Shown here: positions 15,556 to 23,945 of the stretch, piece after piece
How positions within the stretch are numbered: the first letter of the stretch is position 1
How the letters are laid out: each line of letters starts with the position of its first letter
NCBI GenBank assembly: GCA_029557215.1
Contig: JAKPQQ010000053.1
Span: forward strand, 1 to 35,442
Length of the DNA stretch: 35,442 nt
Source of the DNA: Fibrobacterota bacterium
Lineage (GTDB): Bacteria; Fibrobacterota; Fibrobacteria; UBA5070
Reading direction: 5' to 3'
Program-made: the position numbers and the translations under genes
The notes under the pieces: generated by a model
Told to the model about the DNA's origin: nothing
What the model saw: the letters and a program-made list of their open reading frames with translations, nothing else
Databases searched by the model: none

Positions 15556-16671
15556 TCAGGGCCGGATGCCGTAGCGGATCCGGGCCGCGACCATCGCGTG
15601 GTCGGAAGGGAACAGCCATCCGGAGTCGGTCGGCTGGGGGCGGTCGCCCTGCAGCCAGGCGCTGTCGATCGCGCAGGCGCCCTGGACCAGCACCCGGTCG
15701 ATCCGCTGCGTGAGCTTGCGCGTGGTGTCGCGCGGGCCGCCGCCACCCCAGGTGTTGCCGGTTCCCCAGCGCGCGGTCGACCAGGCGTCGCGCCATCCCG
15801 CGTTGGAAAGGATGGTGTCGGCGGCGCGATCGGGTTCCGAGTTGATGTCGCCCAGGAACAGGCGTCCCGACGGCGTGAACCCCTGACGGATCTTGGCGGC
15901 GCGCAGCGAATCGGCGAATCCCTTGAATTCGCCCGCCTGCGCCACGATCTGGGCGTTGAGCACCTCCAGATGGGTGTTCCACACCTCGAGCTGGAACCCC
16001 GATCCGTCGCGCAGCCAGGCCCACTGGGCGCTTCGGTCGGTCACGGTCTTGATCCCCAGAAGATCGACGGGGATCACGTTGCGGAACGGGATCAGGCCTT
16101 CTTCCACCACGGTCCAGCGACTGGATACCAACAGGGCCTGGCCTTCGCTGAAGGTCATGACGATGCTGTCGGCGGGATTGGACACGCCGTTGGAATCGGG
16201 CAGCGGGGCGATCCGCAAGGTCGCTCCGTTCAGCGGCCGGCGAAGCATCCGGTAGGGGACGCCCAACGAGGCGAGATCGGATTCCAGGCTGTCCAGGAAG
16301 TCGGCGACCAGGACTCCGTTGCGCTCCAGGTGCATGGTTTCCTGCAGGCCCACCACGTCGGGCCGGGCCGCGGCGATCTCCTGGGCCATCAGGCGCACCC
16401 GCTGGCGGGGGAGCGAACGCGCCGCGTCGGCGAAGATCTTTTCCGCACGCGAGCGGATCACCCGCAGGCTGTCGAGATTCAGGAACAGCAGGTCCTTGAC
16501 CTCGAACCCGATCGACATGTTCCACGACGCTGCCGTCACCAGATCGGATCGGGCACCGGGCAAGCATTCCAGATACCCGGAGCGATCCACCACCGACGGC
16601 GGAAGGATGTCCGGCGAATCGGAGCAGGCCGCGAGAAGGACGAACGGCAGCAGCAGGCCTGGGCGTTTCAC
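15556..16671 (-). CDS. Lipoprotein of the endonuclease/exonuclease/phosphatase (EEP) fold
   Basis: A 371-residue protein. It starts VKRPGLLLPFVLLAAC (lipobox LAAC, lipidated Cys at residue 16), so it should be anchored in the envelope. All EEP catalytic motifs are present: ASWNMSIG near the start, VVGLQET (catalytic Glu), EVWNTHLEV, LFLGDINSEPD (GDxN) and PSDHAMVAARI near the end. Members cut phosphodiester or phosphate esters with a metal ion; as a lipoprotein its substrate may be extracellular DNA, phospholipid headgroups or another phosphoester. The GTG start at 16671 overlaps the preceding gene stop as GTGA. It is the last gene of a three-gene envelope operon. Confidence 0.85.
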   Translation of the reverse strand: MKRPGLLLPFVLLAACSDSPDILPPSVVDRSGYLECLPGARSDLVTAASWNMSIGFEVKDLLFLNLDSLRVIRSRAEKIFADAARSLPRQRVRLMAQEIAAARPDVVGLQETMHLERNGVLVADFLDSLESDLASLGVPYRMLRRPLNGATLRIAPLPDSNGVSNPADSIVMTFSEGQALLVSSRWTVVEEGLIPFRNVIPVDLLGIKTVTDRSAQWAWLRDGSGFQLEVWNTHLEVLNAQIVAQAGEFKGFADSLRAAKIRQGFTPSGRLFLGDINSEPDRAADTILSNAGWRDAWSTARWGTGNTWGGGGPRDTTRKLTQRIDRVLVQGACAIDSAWLQGDRPQPTDSGWLFPSDHAMVAARIRYGIRP

Positions 16672-17636
16672 GAAAGGCTCCAGTGGAAGTTCAGGGCGAG
16701 GGTCGCGAACCAGCCGTCGAACACCCCTTGCACGAGCTGGTGGCCGTAGCGCGAGGCGTTGCTCTGGGCGTCCTGGCGCGACCCGATCCAGAGGGCGCGA
16801 TTGGATGGCGCGGTGGCCGGCCAGCGGACCCACATCTGGTCGCCGGCTTGCGGATCGTTGAAGGCGGCTTCGAACACGCGCGAAGTCCCGGTGGGGTTGC
16901 GCATGGTGAATCCTCCGGCGCGCGAACGGCGCCAACCGGCGCGCGATTCCAGCCCCAGCCAGGTCCACGGAGTCCATTCCAGCGCGGCGAACCATTTCTG
17001 GACGGGGTTCACCAGCGGGTCGGGTTCGATGTCGAACCGGATCTTGTCGGCGGGGGCCGCGCCTTCGCCCACGTAGGTGGTGGACAGTTCCAACGAGGCG
17101 CTTCCGCCCAGGATGCCCAGGGCGTAGCCCAGTCCGGCGCGCAGCCCGGGCCGCCATTCGGGCATCCAGGAGACCTGCGCGGTGACGGGAAGGAAGAAGA
17201 ACTCCTCGCGGGCCTGGATGCACCCCGCCAGCGACGCAGGAGGGTTCGCGTACAGATCCTGGCAAGTGATGCGGTCGGTCCGCTGGTTGTCGGAGAGGTC
17301 GAAGGGAACGTCGCTCTGCGCGAAGGTCTGGGTCCAGAATTCGGTCTCCACGCCGATTCGCCAGGGACCCTTTCTGACGGAAAGCGTCAGTTGCGTGGCC
17401 GGGTGTCCGGAAAAGCCGCTCACCGCGTACGGGTTGAGCCCGGCGGTTTCGCGGGTCAGGTTCTCCAGGAGCTGGAGGACCTCGTTGAGTTCGGTCGCAT
17501 CGTAGTGCGAATAGCCTTCGGCCACCGACACCGACACGGCGGTCGGGTCGTCGGCGCTCCAAAGGAGGGTCGTCGGCGCGCCCCACGCCATGCCGACCAA
17601 GGCCAGGGCCAGCGGTGCGTGCGCGATGCGCCTCAC
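16668..17636 (-). CDS. Outer-membrane beta-barrel protein, unrecognised family
   Basis: A 322-residue protein with signal peptide RRIAHAPLALALVGMAWGAP. The remainder is a string of amphipathic strands with many Trp/Tyr/Phe residues typical of a barrel (WRIGVETEFWTQTF, LRAGLGYALGILGG, FAALEWTPWTWLGLESRAGW, GWFATLALNFHWSLS). Two cysteines (in ITCQD and LAGCIQ) could form a disulfide in an extracellular loop. The likely site is the outer membrane; function unknown. The GTG at 17636 overlaps the lipoprotein stop (GTGA), and its own stop overlaps the EEP gene start in the same way, so the three are co-translated. Confidence 0.7.
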   Translation of the reverse strand: MRRIAHAPLALALVGMAWGAPTTLLWSADDPTAVSVSVAEGYSHYDATELNEVLQLLENLTRETAGLNPYAVSGFSGHPATQLTLSVRKGPWRIGVETEFWTQTFAQSDVPFDLSDNQRTDRITCQDLYANPPASLAGCIQAREEFFFLPVTAQVSWMPEWRPGLRAGLGYALGILGGSASLELSTTYVGEGAAPADKIRFDIEPDPLVNPVQKWFAALEWTPWTWLGLESRAGWRRSRAGGFTMRNPTGTSRVFEAAFNDPQAGDQMWVRWPATAPSNRALWIGSRQDAQSNASRYGHQLVQGVFDGWFATLALNFHWSLS

Positions 17637-18295
17637 GGCTGCTTTTTGAACGTGAGGGTCCAGAGGCTGCGGCCCTGCACGGGTAGGGTGACCGGCGTGG
17701 TGAACACCAACGTGCTGTCCACGGGGTGTTCGGCGATCCAGCTCGGATCGGGGCAATCGGAGGGTTTCAGTTCGTTGGCCACGAACCCGCCCTGGACCTG
17801 CTTGAACGGAAGGGTCATTTTGTAGGTGGGATCCATGATCGTGTCGGCGGCCATGCAGGACGTGGGCACAACCCGCACGGAATCGGCCGAAACCGCTGTC
17901 CAGGTGCCCGATTGCGTGTAGAGATGCCCATCGACCGGATTGGCCATGAACGACGCGTCGATGGACGAGCTGAAGGTGCCGTCGGCCAGGAAGGTCACCG
18001 ACATGTTGGCGCCCACCGGTACCGACAGGAATCCCGCGTTGAGCATGAAGCTGCTGTCGGCGACCCAGGTGCCGGGGAGTTCATCGGACAGCCGGGGGCC
18101 CTCCGGAGCGGTGGTGTCCGGGACGGTGCTGGAAGTGTCTGGTTTCTGGGTGGATGTGTCGGTGGGCGGGATCGATGCCGTGGCGGTGTCCTGGCCTGGA
18201 TTGATCGGCTGCGGGCTTGTCGAAGAGCCGTCGGAGCCGCATCCGGCCAATAGAAGCAGTGCGCCGGCCGCCCAGCCGAAGATCGCGTGTTTCAT
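17633..18295 (-). CDS. Lipoprotein, unrecognised family
   Basis: A 220-residue protein with a clear lipoprotein signal (MKHAIFGWAAGALLLLAGC; lipidated Cys at 19), then a low-complexity Ser/Thr/Pro/Asp linker to about residue 70. A compact domain follows, beginning DELPGTWVADSSFM. The pattern GTW.AD....V.....ADGTFSSS...SGTW.A resembles lipocalin-like or DUF4923-type lipoprotein domains (two GTW strands), but the family is not certain. It is the first gene of the lipoprotein, barrel, EEP operon, and any promoter should lie in the 178 bases upstream. Confidence 0.75.
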   Translation of the reverse strand: MKHAIFGWAAGALLLLAGCGSDGSSTSPQPINPGQDTATASIPPTDTSTQKPDTSSTVPDTTAPEGPRLSDELPGTWVADSSFMLNAGFLSVPVGANMSVTFLADGTFSSSIDASFMANPVDGHLYTQSGTWTAVSADSVRVVPTSCMAADTIMDPTYKMTLPFKQVQGGFVANELKPSDCPDPSWIAEHPVDSTLVFTTPVTLPVQGRSLWTLTFKKQP

Positions 18296-18473
18296 GGAAA
18301 AGTCCTTCGCAAAGGTGTCTGGCCGATCCGACCGGGCGACGCTCCGGCATTGGATCGAGTGCGTTGTACAGCGAAAAACTACCAGGAAGAGTCTTCGTCA
18401 AGGGCGCGTTTTGGTGCTTGCCGACGGAAAGCGTAGTCCATCCGTCAACACATTCCGCACCGGCCACCGCAAA
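18296..18473. other. 178-base gap upstream of the envelope operon
   Basis: This stretch lies between the end of hrpA and the lipoprotein start. It is less GC-rich than its surroundings in places. Two TTGACG boxes are readable on the minus strand (near 18402 and 18445), but no matching -10 element at proper spacing was found, so I do not call a promoter. No terminator stem with a T run is evident for hrpA. Confidence 0.4.
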
Positions 18474-21400
18474 TCATTGAACCCCGATGCCGCGGATGGC
18501 GAACAATTCCTGGATCCGCTTTTGGCTGGCGGGGATGGCGGTCCCCAGATCCTGCGCCCAGGTCTGGATCCGGAATTCTTCCAGCGCGTAGGCCAGCTCG
18601 CCCAGGATTTCCAGGTGGTCGGGGTCCACGAGCGACCCCGGGGTGCGGGGGGCAAGCTGGGTGGCGCCCGCCGCCTGGCTCAGGGCCTTGACGAACGGGG
18701 CGAGTTCGGCGGCGCGTTCCTGGTCGCGCTTGGGGTTGTCGAGCGAAGCCTTGATGCGCCGGGCCGCCGCGGTCCACCAGGCCGGAAGCCGCGAGAGGCT
18801 CTCCCAGGGGAGCGATCCCGGGAACCCGGCAGGCCAAAGCCGTTGGCGGGTCAGTTCGGCGAGTCTTTGGAGGTCGGGGCGGTGCGATGGGATCTTCTTG
18901 GCTTCTTCTTCGAACGCTTGGCGTGCCTTGAGCAAGGCTTGGATCCTGGACACCGCTTCGCCGCGCCCTTGCCGGATGCGCTGCCTGGCCAGATCCAGCG
19001 CCACGGCGAATCCGGCGGCGTCGCGCGGAACCGCCTTGGCGCGTCCGGCGTCCAGGGCCCAGTTGCGCAGCGCATCGCACAGCCCTTGCGTGAACAACCT
19101 GGGTTCGCACCAGGCGGCCATGGGGAGCGCGCATTCGCGCGGCACCTGCAGATCGCGCGGCAGCCACGCCAGCAGGTGGTCGTTTCCGTCGGCGTTCCAT
19201 TCCAGAAGCGCCTTCACCGCGATCTGGTGCGATCGGGCGGCTTCCACCAGGGTGGGGAACCGACGGACCTCCACGGTGTCGTCGCGGCGGGCCAGCGCGG
19301 GGAACAACGTGAGCGGCATGCCGCCACCCGCCTTGATCTCTTCGGTCTGGGCGACCACCAGCTCCTTGGGCCAGGTCTTCAGGCCGGCCAGCGTCGGAGC
19401 CCCCAGCGCCGATTCGGCGGCTTCGCGGCGGCGCTTGGCGGTGCGTTCGGCGAGCTCGTCCCGCAAGGCCTGCGCGTCGCGGCCTTGGGTCAGGACGCGC
19501 CCCTTGGAATCCACCACCGCCACCAGAAGCCGCAGGTGCAGGGGCATCTCGCGTTCGGGCGCGAGCGCGCTCGGCTTGAGCGCCACGCCCTTGGCCGCGA
19601 GCCATCGGGACAGCGCCTCGCGCAGAGGCGTCCGTCCGGCTTCGGCGGCCAGGTCGCGCGCGGCGCGCCGGGCGGTATCGGGGAGCGGTGTCAATTTCTG
19701 GCGATTGTCGCGCGACATGGCCCGGAAGACCTGCTCGATCTTTTCGGCAAGGGCGCCCGGCACCAGCCATTCCAGCGCCGCGTCGGGGACCATCTCCAGC
19801 TTGTCTTCCGGAACGGTCAGACGGATCCCGTCGTCGTCGTCCTCGGGCGCGAACCGGTAGGCCAACGGCAGGTCCAGGCCGCCGGCCTTCCAGCGCGAGG
19901 GGAACTCCTCGTCGCGGGGCAGGGCCGACGGATCGGAGACCAAGTCGGATTCCGTCATCCGCAGGGACGCCTCGCCCTGCGATTTCACGAACCCCTGCAG
20001 GTCGGAGGTGGAACCGAGCCCGGCGCCCAGGCGCGCGGCGTACCACGAGACCTCGGCCTCTTCGCCGCAATAGAGCGCGCGGCGGCGGATGCGTTCCTCC
20101 ATGCCCCGGACCCGCTCGCGCAGCGCGATGTTGGCGTCCAGGAACGGGAAGCGTCCGCGGATCTTCCCTTCCACCAGGGCCTCGCGGCAAAAACACTCGG
20201 TGGCGGCCGCGGGGTCGGCGTCCTTGGCGCGGCCCCGGCGACCCACGGCCAGCGGGAGCCCCCACAGCAGCACGCGCATCCCACAGGCCACGTTCTGCGC
20301 GGCCTCGTCCCAGTAGGGCGTCCCGTACTCGCGCTTGACCAGATCGCCCGCCACCTGCTCGATCCACAACGGATCGACTTCCGCGCAGGTGCGCGCCCAG
20401 GTGCGGGACGTTTCCACGATTTCCGCCGCCACCAGCCAGTCGCAGCCGGCGCGCACCAGGACCGATCCCGGCCAGGGGTGCGCCACCCGTCCGCGCGCGG
20501 CGCGGTAGGGGAGCTGCATGCGCTTTTGCGCGTCCTTGTCGCCCTTCTTCAGGCGCGCGTGGGCCTCGTCGTCCAGTCGGCAGATGTTGGACAGGAACCC
20601 CGCCAGGATGGAGCGGTGGATCTGTCCGTAGTCGGCGGCGGACTTCTGGCGGGAGGGATCCAGCGTCGGTTCGCTCGCGAGCATGGACGAAATCTGTCGC
20701 ACCGCCTCGCGCCAGTCGCGCATGCGCATGTAGCTCAGGTAGTGCTTCTGGCAGAACTTGCGAAGCTTGTTGCCGGTGGCCTCGCCCGCCATCTCCTTCT
20801 GGCAGGCTTCGTACAGGTTCAGCAAGGTGAGGAAGTCGCTCTGGCGGTCGGCGAAGGGGCGCTGCGCGTTGCGTGCGGCGTCTTCCTTGCCTTCGGGCAG
20901 TTCGCGCGGATCGGGGATGGAAAGCCCCGCGGCCAGCACCACGACTTCGCGCAGGCACTTTTCGCGGGCGGCTTCCAGCACGATCCGCGACGAACGCGGA
21001 TCCAGCGGGAGCCGCGCCATCTGTTTGCCGATTTCCGTCAAGCGTCCGTCGTCGTCCACCGCCGTCAGTTCGCGCAGGAGCTGCCAGCCGTCGGCGACCT
21101 GGCGCCTGTCGGGCGGGTCCAGGAACGGGAAGTCCTCGGGCAGGCCCAGTTCCAGGTCCAGAAGCCGCAGGATGACTTCCGACAGGTCGGCGCGCTGGAC
21201 TTCGGGAGCGGTCTGGGCCTCGCGCGACTCGAAATCCTCGCGGGAATACATGCGCAGACAGATTCCGGGCGCGATGCGGCCGCAGCGACCGGCGCGCTGG
21301 CGGGCCGAAGCCTGGCTGACGGGCTCGATCTGCAGGCGCTTGGTGCGCGTGCGGGGCGTGTACCGCGAAAGACGCGCGACCCCGGTGTCCACCACCATCC

Positions 21401-22310
21401 TGATGCGCGGCACCGTCACCGACGTTTCGGCCACGTTGGTCGACAAGATGATGCGGCGCTTGGATCCGGGGTGGAACACCTTGTCCTGGTCGGAAGCGGA
21501 AAGCCTTCCGAACAGCGGGACGATTTCCGTGAACCTTGGCGGATTTTTCTCCAGCTCGCGCAGGGTCTCGCGGATTTCCTTTTCGCCCGGCAAGAAGCAC
21601 AGAAGGTCGCCGTCGGACATGTCCATCATGTCGCGGCAGGCCGACGCGGTGCGTTCGGCCAGCGAATCGTCGCGCTCGTCGTCTTCGCCCACCAGTTCGT
21701 CGCGGTACAGGATATCGACAGGAAACGACCGGCCTTCGACCTGGATCACCGGTGCGGGCACGCCCTTGGCGTCGGCGAAGGCCTTGGCGAAGGCTTCGGT
21801 GTCGTTGGTCGCCGAGGCGATCACGATCCGCAGGTCGGGACGCCGCCTGCGGATGCGCTGGAGCACGCCCAGCAGGAAGTCCACGTTCAGGCTGCGTTCG
21901 TGGGCTTCGTCGACCACGATCGCGTCGTATTTGCGCAGGTCGGGATCGGATCCCAGTTCGGCCAGCAAGGTGCCGTCGGTGGCGAAGATCACCCGGGTTT
22001 CGGGGCGCGTGCGGTTGTCGAACCGGACCTTGTGCCCCACGAACGCCGTGGTGTCGGCCTTCATTTCCTCCGACACGCGCCGCGCCAGGGAAAGGGCCGC
22101 CACGCGCCGTGGCTGGGTGACCACGATCGGACGTTTGACTCCGAACCCCGCTTTCAGGAGCAGCTTTGGCAGCTGGGTGGTCTTGCCGGATCCGGTTTCG
22201 CCGGCCAGGATCACCACGGGGTGCTTTTGGACCGCCGCCACGATCTCGTCGGCGCGGCCATGGATGGGCAACGACCCGTCGAGCGTGAGATATGGCTGGA
22301 AGTCCATCAT
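18474..22310 (-). CDS. hrpA: ATP-dependent RNA helicase HrpA (DEAH box)
   Basis: A 1278-residue DEAH helicase, close to the usual HrpA length of about 1300. Visible: motif I GETGSGKTT (37-45), TQPRRVAA, motif II DEAH (134-137), SAT (motif III), LSTNVAETSVT and motif VI QRAGRCGR. These are followed by the winged-helix/ratchet region (LDLELGLPEDFPFLDPPDRR) and a long C-terminal part of the HrpA type (DUF3418 region). HrpA acts in RNA processing and in freeing stalled ribosomes. Two ATG codons (22310 and 22307) begin the gene; no clear Shine-Dalgarno. Very long open frames on the other strand and in the neighbouring frame here are GC-driven shadows. Confidence 0.96.
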   Translation of the reverse strand: MMDFQPYLTLDGSLPIHGRADEIVAAVQKHPVVILAGETGSGKTTQLPKLLLKAGFGVKRPIVVTQPRRVAALSLARRVSEEMKADTTAFVGHKVRFDNRTRPETRVIFATDGTLLAELGSDPDLRKYDAIVVDEAHERSLNVDFLLGVLQRIRRRRPDLRIVIASATNDTEAFAKAFADAKGVPAPVIQVEGRSFPVDILYRDELVGEDDERDDSLAERTASACRDMMDMSDGDLLCFLPGEKEIRETLRELEKNPPRFTEIVPLFGRLSASDQDKVFHPGSKRRIILSTNVAETSVTVPRIRMVVDTGVARLSRYTPRTRTKRLQIEPVSQASARQRAGRCGRIAPGICLRMYSREDFESREAQTAPEVQRADLSEVILRLLDLELGLPEDFPFLDPPDRRQVADGWQLLRELTAVDDDGRLTEIGKQMARLPLDPRSSRIVLEAAREKCLREVVVLAAGLSIPDPRELPEGKEDAARNAQRPFADRQSDFLTLLNLYEACQKEMAGEATGNKLRKFCQKHYLSYMRMRDWREAVRQISSMLASEPTLDPSRQKSAADYGQIHRSILAGFLSNICRLDDEAHARLKKGDKDAQKRMQLPYRAARGRVAHPWPGSVLVRAGCDWLVAAEIVETSRTWARTCAEVDPLWIEQVAGDLVKREYGTPYWDEAAQNVACGMRVLLWGLPLAVGRRGRAKDADPAAATECFCREALVEGKIRGRFPFLDANIALRERVRGMEERIRRRALYCGEEAEVSWYAARLGAGLGSTSDLQGFVKSQGEASLRMTESDLVSDPSALPRDEEFPSRWKAGGLDLPLAYRFAPEDDDDGIRLTVPEDKLEMVPDAALEWLVPGALAEKIEQVFRAMSRDNRQKLTPLPDTARRAARDLAAEAGRTPLREALSRWLAAKGVALKPSALAPEREMPLHLRLLVAVVDSKGRVLTQGRDAQALRDELAERTAKRRREAAESALGAPTLAGLKTWPKELVVAQTEEIKAGGGMPLTLFPALARRDDTVEVRRFPTLVEAARSHQIAVKALLEWNADGNDHLLAWLPRDLQVPRECALPMAAWCEPRLFTQGLCDALRNWALDAGRAKAVPRDAAGFAVALDLARQRIRQGRGEAVSRIQALLKARQAFEEEAKKIPSHRPDLQRLAELTRQRLWPAGFPGSLPWESLSRLPAWWTAAARRIKASLDNPKRDQERAAELAPFVKALSQAAGATQLAPRTPGSLVDPDHLEILGELAYALEEFRIQTWAQDLGTAIPASQKRIQELFAIRGIGVQ
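19946..19959 (-). repeat. Near copy of the 13-bp word in hrpA, opposite orientation
   Basis: On the minus strand this reads GATGACGGAATCCG, 14 bases shared with the copies at 2319 and 4013. It encodes M-T-E-S in a variable part of HrpA. Confidence 0.5.
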
Positions 22311-22404
22311 GAGAAGGGGGCAAAGGTACTGATTGCGAGGATCGACCGCATGGCCTCCCGGCCGGAACCGTTGTCGGTGTCGGGACCCGATCCTGCGGAC
22401 CTGT

Positions 22405-23061
22405 CTAGGGAAGGCATCCTTCGGGGGCTTCCCGTGGCAGCTCGGACACGCCCAGCCGTTTCAGCGTCGCTCGTTCGCGCGGGTCGGCCGCCAGGCGGTG
22501 CTCGACCTTGATCGCCGCCCAACGTCGCGCGTATTCGCGGTGGTACGAGGCGTCGGGGGGCAGCCATTCGGCCGGATCCTTGTCGGATTTCGCCCGGTTG
22601 GCGCTCTTGCCGACGGCCAGCAGGACTTCGGGTGCGTTGGCGAAGGCGATCCGTTCTTCGCGGGTCCATGTCCAGGCCCCCGACAGCCAGGCTTCCTTGA
22701 GCGGGACGATGTGGTCGATGTCCAGGTCCTTGGGGCGACGGATCGTGTCGCCGGTGTAGGGATCGTGCCAGGCGCCGGCCGAAATGCTGCATCCGCCGTC
22801 GACCTTCGTGGAAGAACTCGCCTGGAGGATCTCCGCGCGCGTGTTCCGGCAGTCGCCGTCGTCGTCGCGCCACGAACCGAACAAGGCTTCGCGATCGAAC
22901 GACGAACGTTCTTCGGGCGTCATGCATGACGAGCCAACGGTCGAGGCCTTGGACGTTCCGGACGCGTCCTGGTGTTGGCACCTGGCCAACAGGCTCTTGC
23001 CCAGGACCAGCAAGAGGAGCGCGGCGGCGAGCGTCAATCGGGTCTTTTGTCTGCGTGTCAT
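22405..23061 (-). CDS. Secreted HNH endonuclease family protein
   Basis: A 218-residue protein. The N-terminus (TRRQKTRLTLAAALLLLVLGKSLLA) is a signal peptide or anchor. The core matches the secreted HNH family: DIDHIVPLKEAWLSGA (catalytic His), then ERIAFANAPEVLLAVGKSAN and DPAEWLPPDASYHREYARRW. Cysteines before the core (SCMTPEE, DCRNTR, GGCSI) and near the end (EGCLP) may form disulfides. It probably degrades DNA outside the cytoplasm, for nutrition or defence; no immunity partner is seen nearby. It is divergent from the hemolysin III gene and 94 bases upstream of hrpA. Confidence 0.82.
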   Translation of the reverse strand: MTRRQKTRLTLAAALLLLVLGKSLLARCQHQDASGTSKASTVGSSCMTPEERSSFDREALFGSWRDDDGDCRNTRAEILQASSSTKVDGGCSISAGAWHDPYTGDTIRRPKDLDIDHIVPLKEAWLSGAWTWTREERIAFANAPEVLLAVGKSANRAKSDKDPAEWLPPDASYHREYARRWAAIKVEHRLAADPRERATLKRLGVSELPREAPEGCLP

Positions 23062-23198
23062 CGGTTGGTGGGATCAAATTTGCCAAATTCCGGCAACTTC
23101 GCGGCCTTGCGACGCCGACTCGCGCGAAAAACCGTCCATCGGCGATATGACAACCTTTTACCGTCGCGAGCCCCCGCCCGGAGCTTGATTCTGTACAG
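23062..23198. promoter_or_regulatory. Divergent intergenic region between HNH nuclease and hemolysin III genes
   Basis: These 137 bases separate two outward-facing genes and must hold promoters for both if each is transcribed from here. It is noticeably AT-richer near 23070-23090 and 23147-23160 (CGATATGACAACCTTTTACC). A small inverted repeat TTGCC/GGCAA lies near 23080-23097. No promoter pair could be called with confidence. Confidence 0.4.
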
Positions 23199-23864
23199 AT
23201 GAACAACTCGCCCGCGAAATCGACGACCCTGCTGGACCTTGAAGACAAGGCGAACGCCCTGACCCATGCGGTGGGGGGCGGGATCGCCGTGTCGGGTCTG
23301 GTCCTCATGGTCGTGCTGTCGGCGGCCACGGGCGATCCATGGAAGATCGTGTCGGTCAGCATCTTCGGCGCCACCCTGGTGCTCCTGTTCGCGGCCTCCA
23401 TGCTCTACCACGCCGCCAAGGACCCCGTGCGCCGCAGGAGGTTGCGGGTGCTGGACCACGTGTCGATCAACTTCCTGATCGCAGGGACCTACACGCCCTT
23501 CCTGCTCGTGAACATGCGCTCGGATTCGGGTTGGATGCTCTTCGGGGCGATCTGGGGACTGGCCTTGATCGGAATCGTGGGGGAGCTGTTCTTCACGGGG
23601 CGGTTCAAGGTCCTGTCCACGGTCAGGTACATCCTGATGGGCTGGATCATCCTCGTGGCCCTTGGCCCCTTGGTGGCCAGCGTGCCTCTTCCGTCGGTCG
23701 TCCTGCTGTTCGTGGGCGGCGGGGTCTATTCGCTGGGAGCGGTGTTCTACCTGTTGGACAAGAGAATCCCGTTCGGACACGCGGTCTGGCACGTGTTCGT
23801 GATCGGCGGGAGCGTGTGCCACCTGCTGTCGGTCACGCTGGGGGTCCTGCCCTACGGGGGGTGA
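23199..23864 (+). CDS. Hemolysin III family (PAQR-type) membrane protein
   Basis: A 221-residue protein with about seven membrane helices. Family hallmarks are present: NALTHAVGGGIAVSG at the first helix, SMLYHAAKD, VLDHVSINFLIAGTYTPFLL, and the closing FGHAVWHVFVIGGSVCH. The conserved His and Asp residues form the metal site typical of the PAQR fold. Bacterial members (YqfA/TrhA) sit in the inner membrane and influence membrane energetics or lipid homeostasis; true hemolysis is doubtful. Start ATG 23199 has only a distant GGAG; it gives the usual N-terminal length. Confidence 0.93.
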   Translation: MNNSPAKSTTLLDLEDKANALTHAVGGGIAVSGLVLMVVLSAATGDPWKIVSVSIFGATLVLLFAASMLYHAAKDPVRRRRLRVLDHVSINFLIAGTYTPFLLVNMRSDSGWMLFGAIWGLALIGIVGELFFTGRFKVLSTVRYILMGWIILVALGPLVASVPLPSVVLLFVGGGVYSLGAVFYLLDKRIPFGHAVWHVFVIGGSVCHLLSVTLGVLPYGG

Positions 23865-23945
23865 ACTCCCGGCGCTCCGTGCGTGCGGCCCGTCGCGAAG
23901 AATGCGACAATTCCCGCCAGACGCGCGACGCGGGAGGAGAACTGA

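Noticed and set aside
17940-22511. Very long plus-strand open frame (over 1500 codons) opposite hrpA and its neighbours
   Set aside because: It is antisense to HrpA, whose helicase motifs are complete. The translation is low-complexity, rich in Arg, Gly and His, with no recognisable domain; high GC content makes such shadows common.
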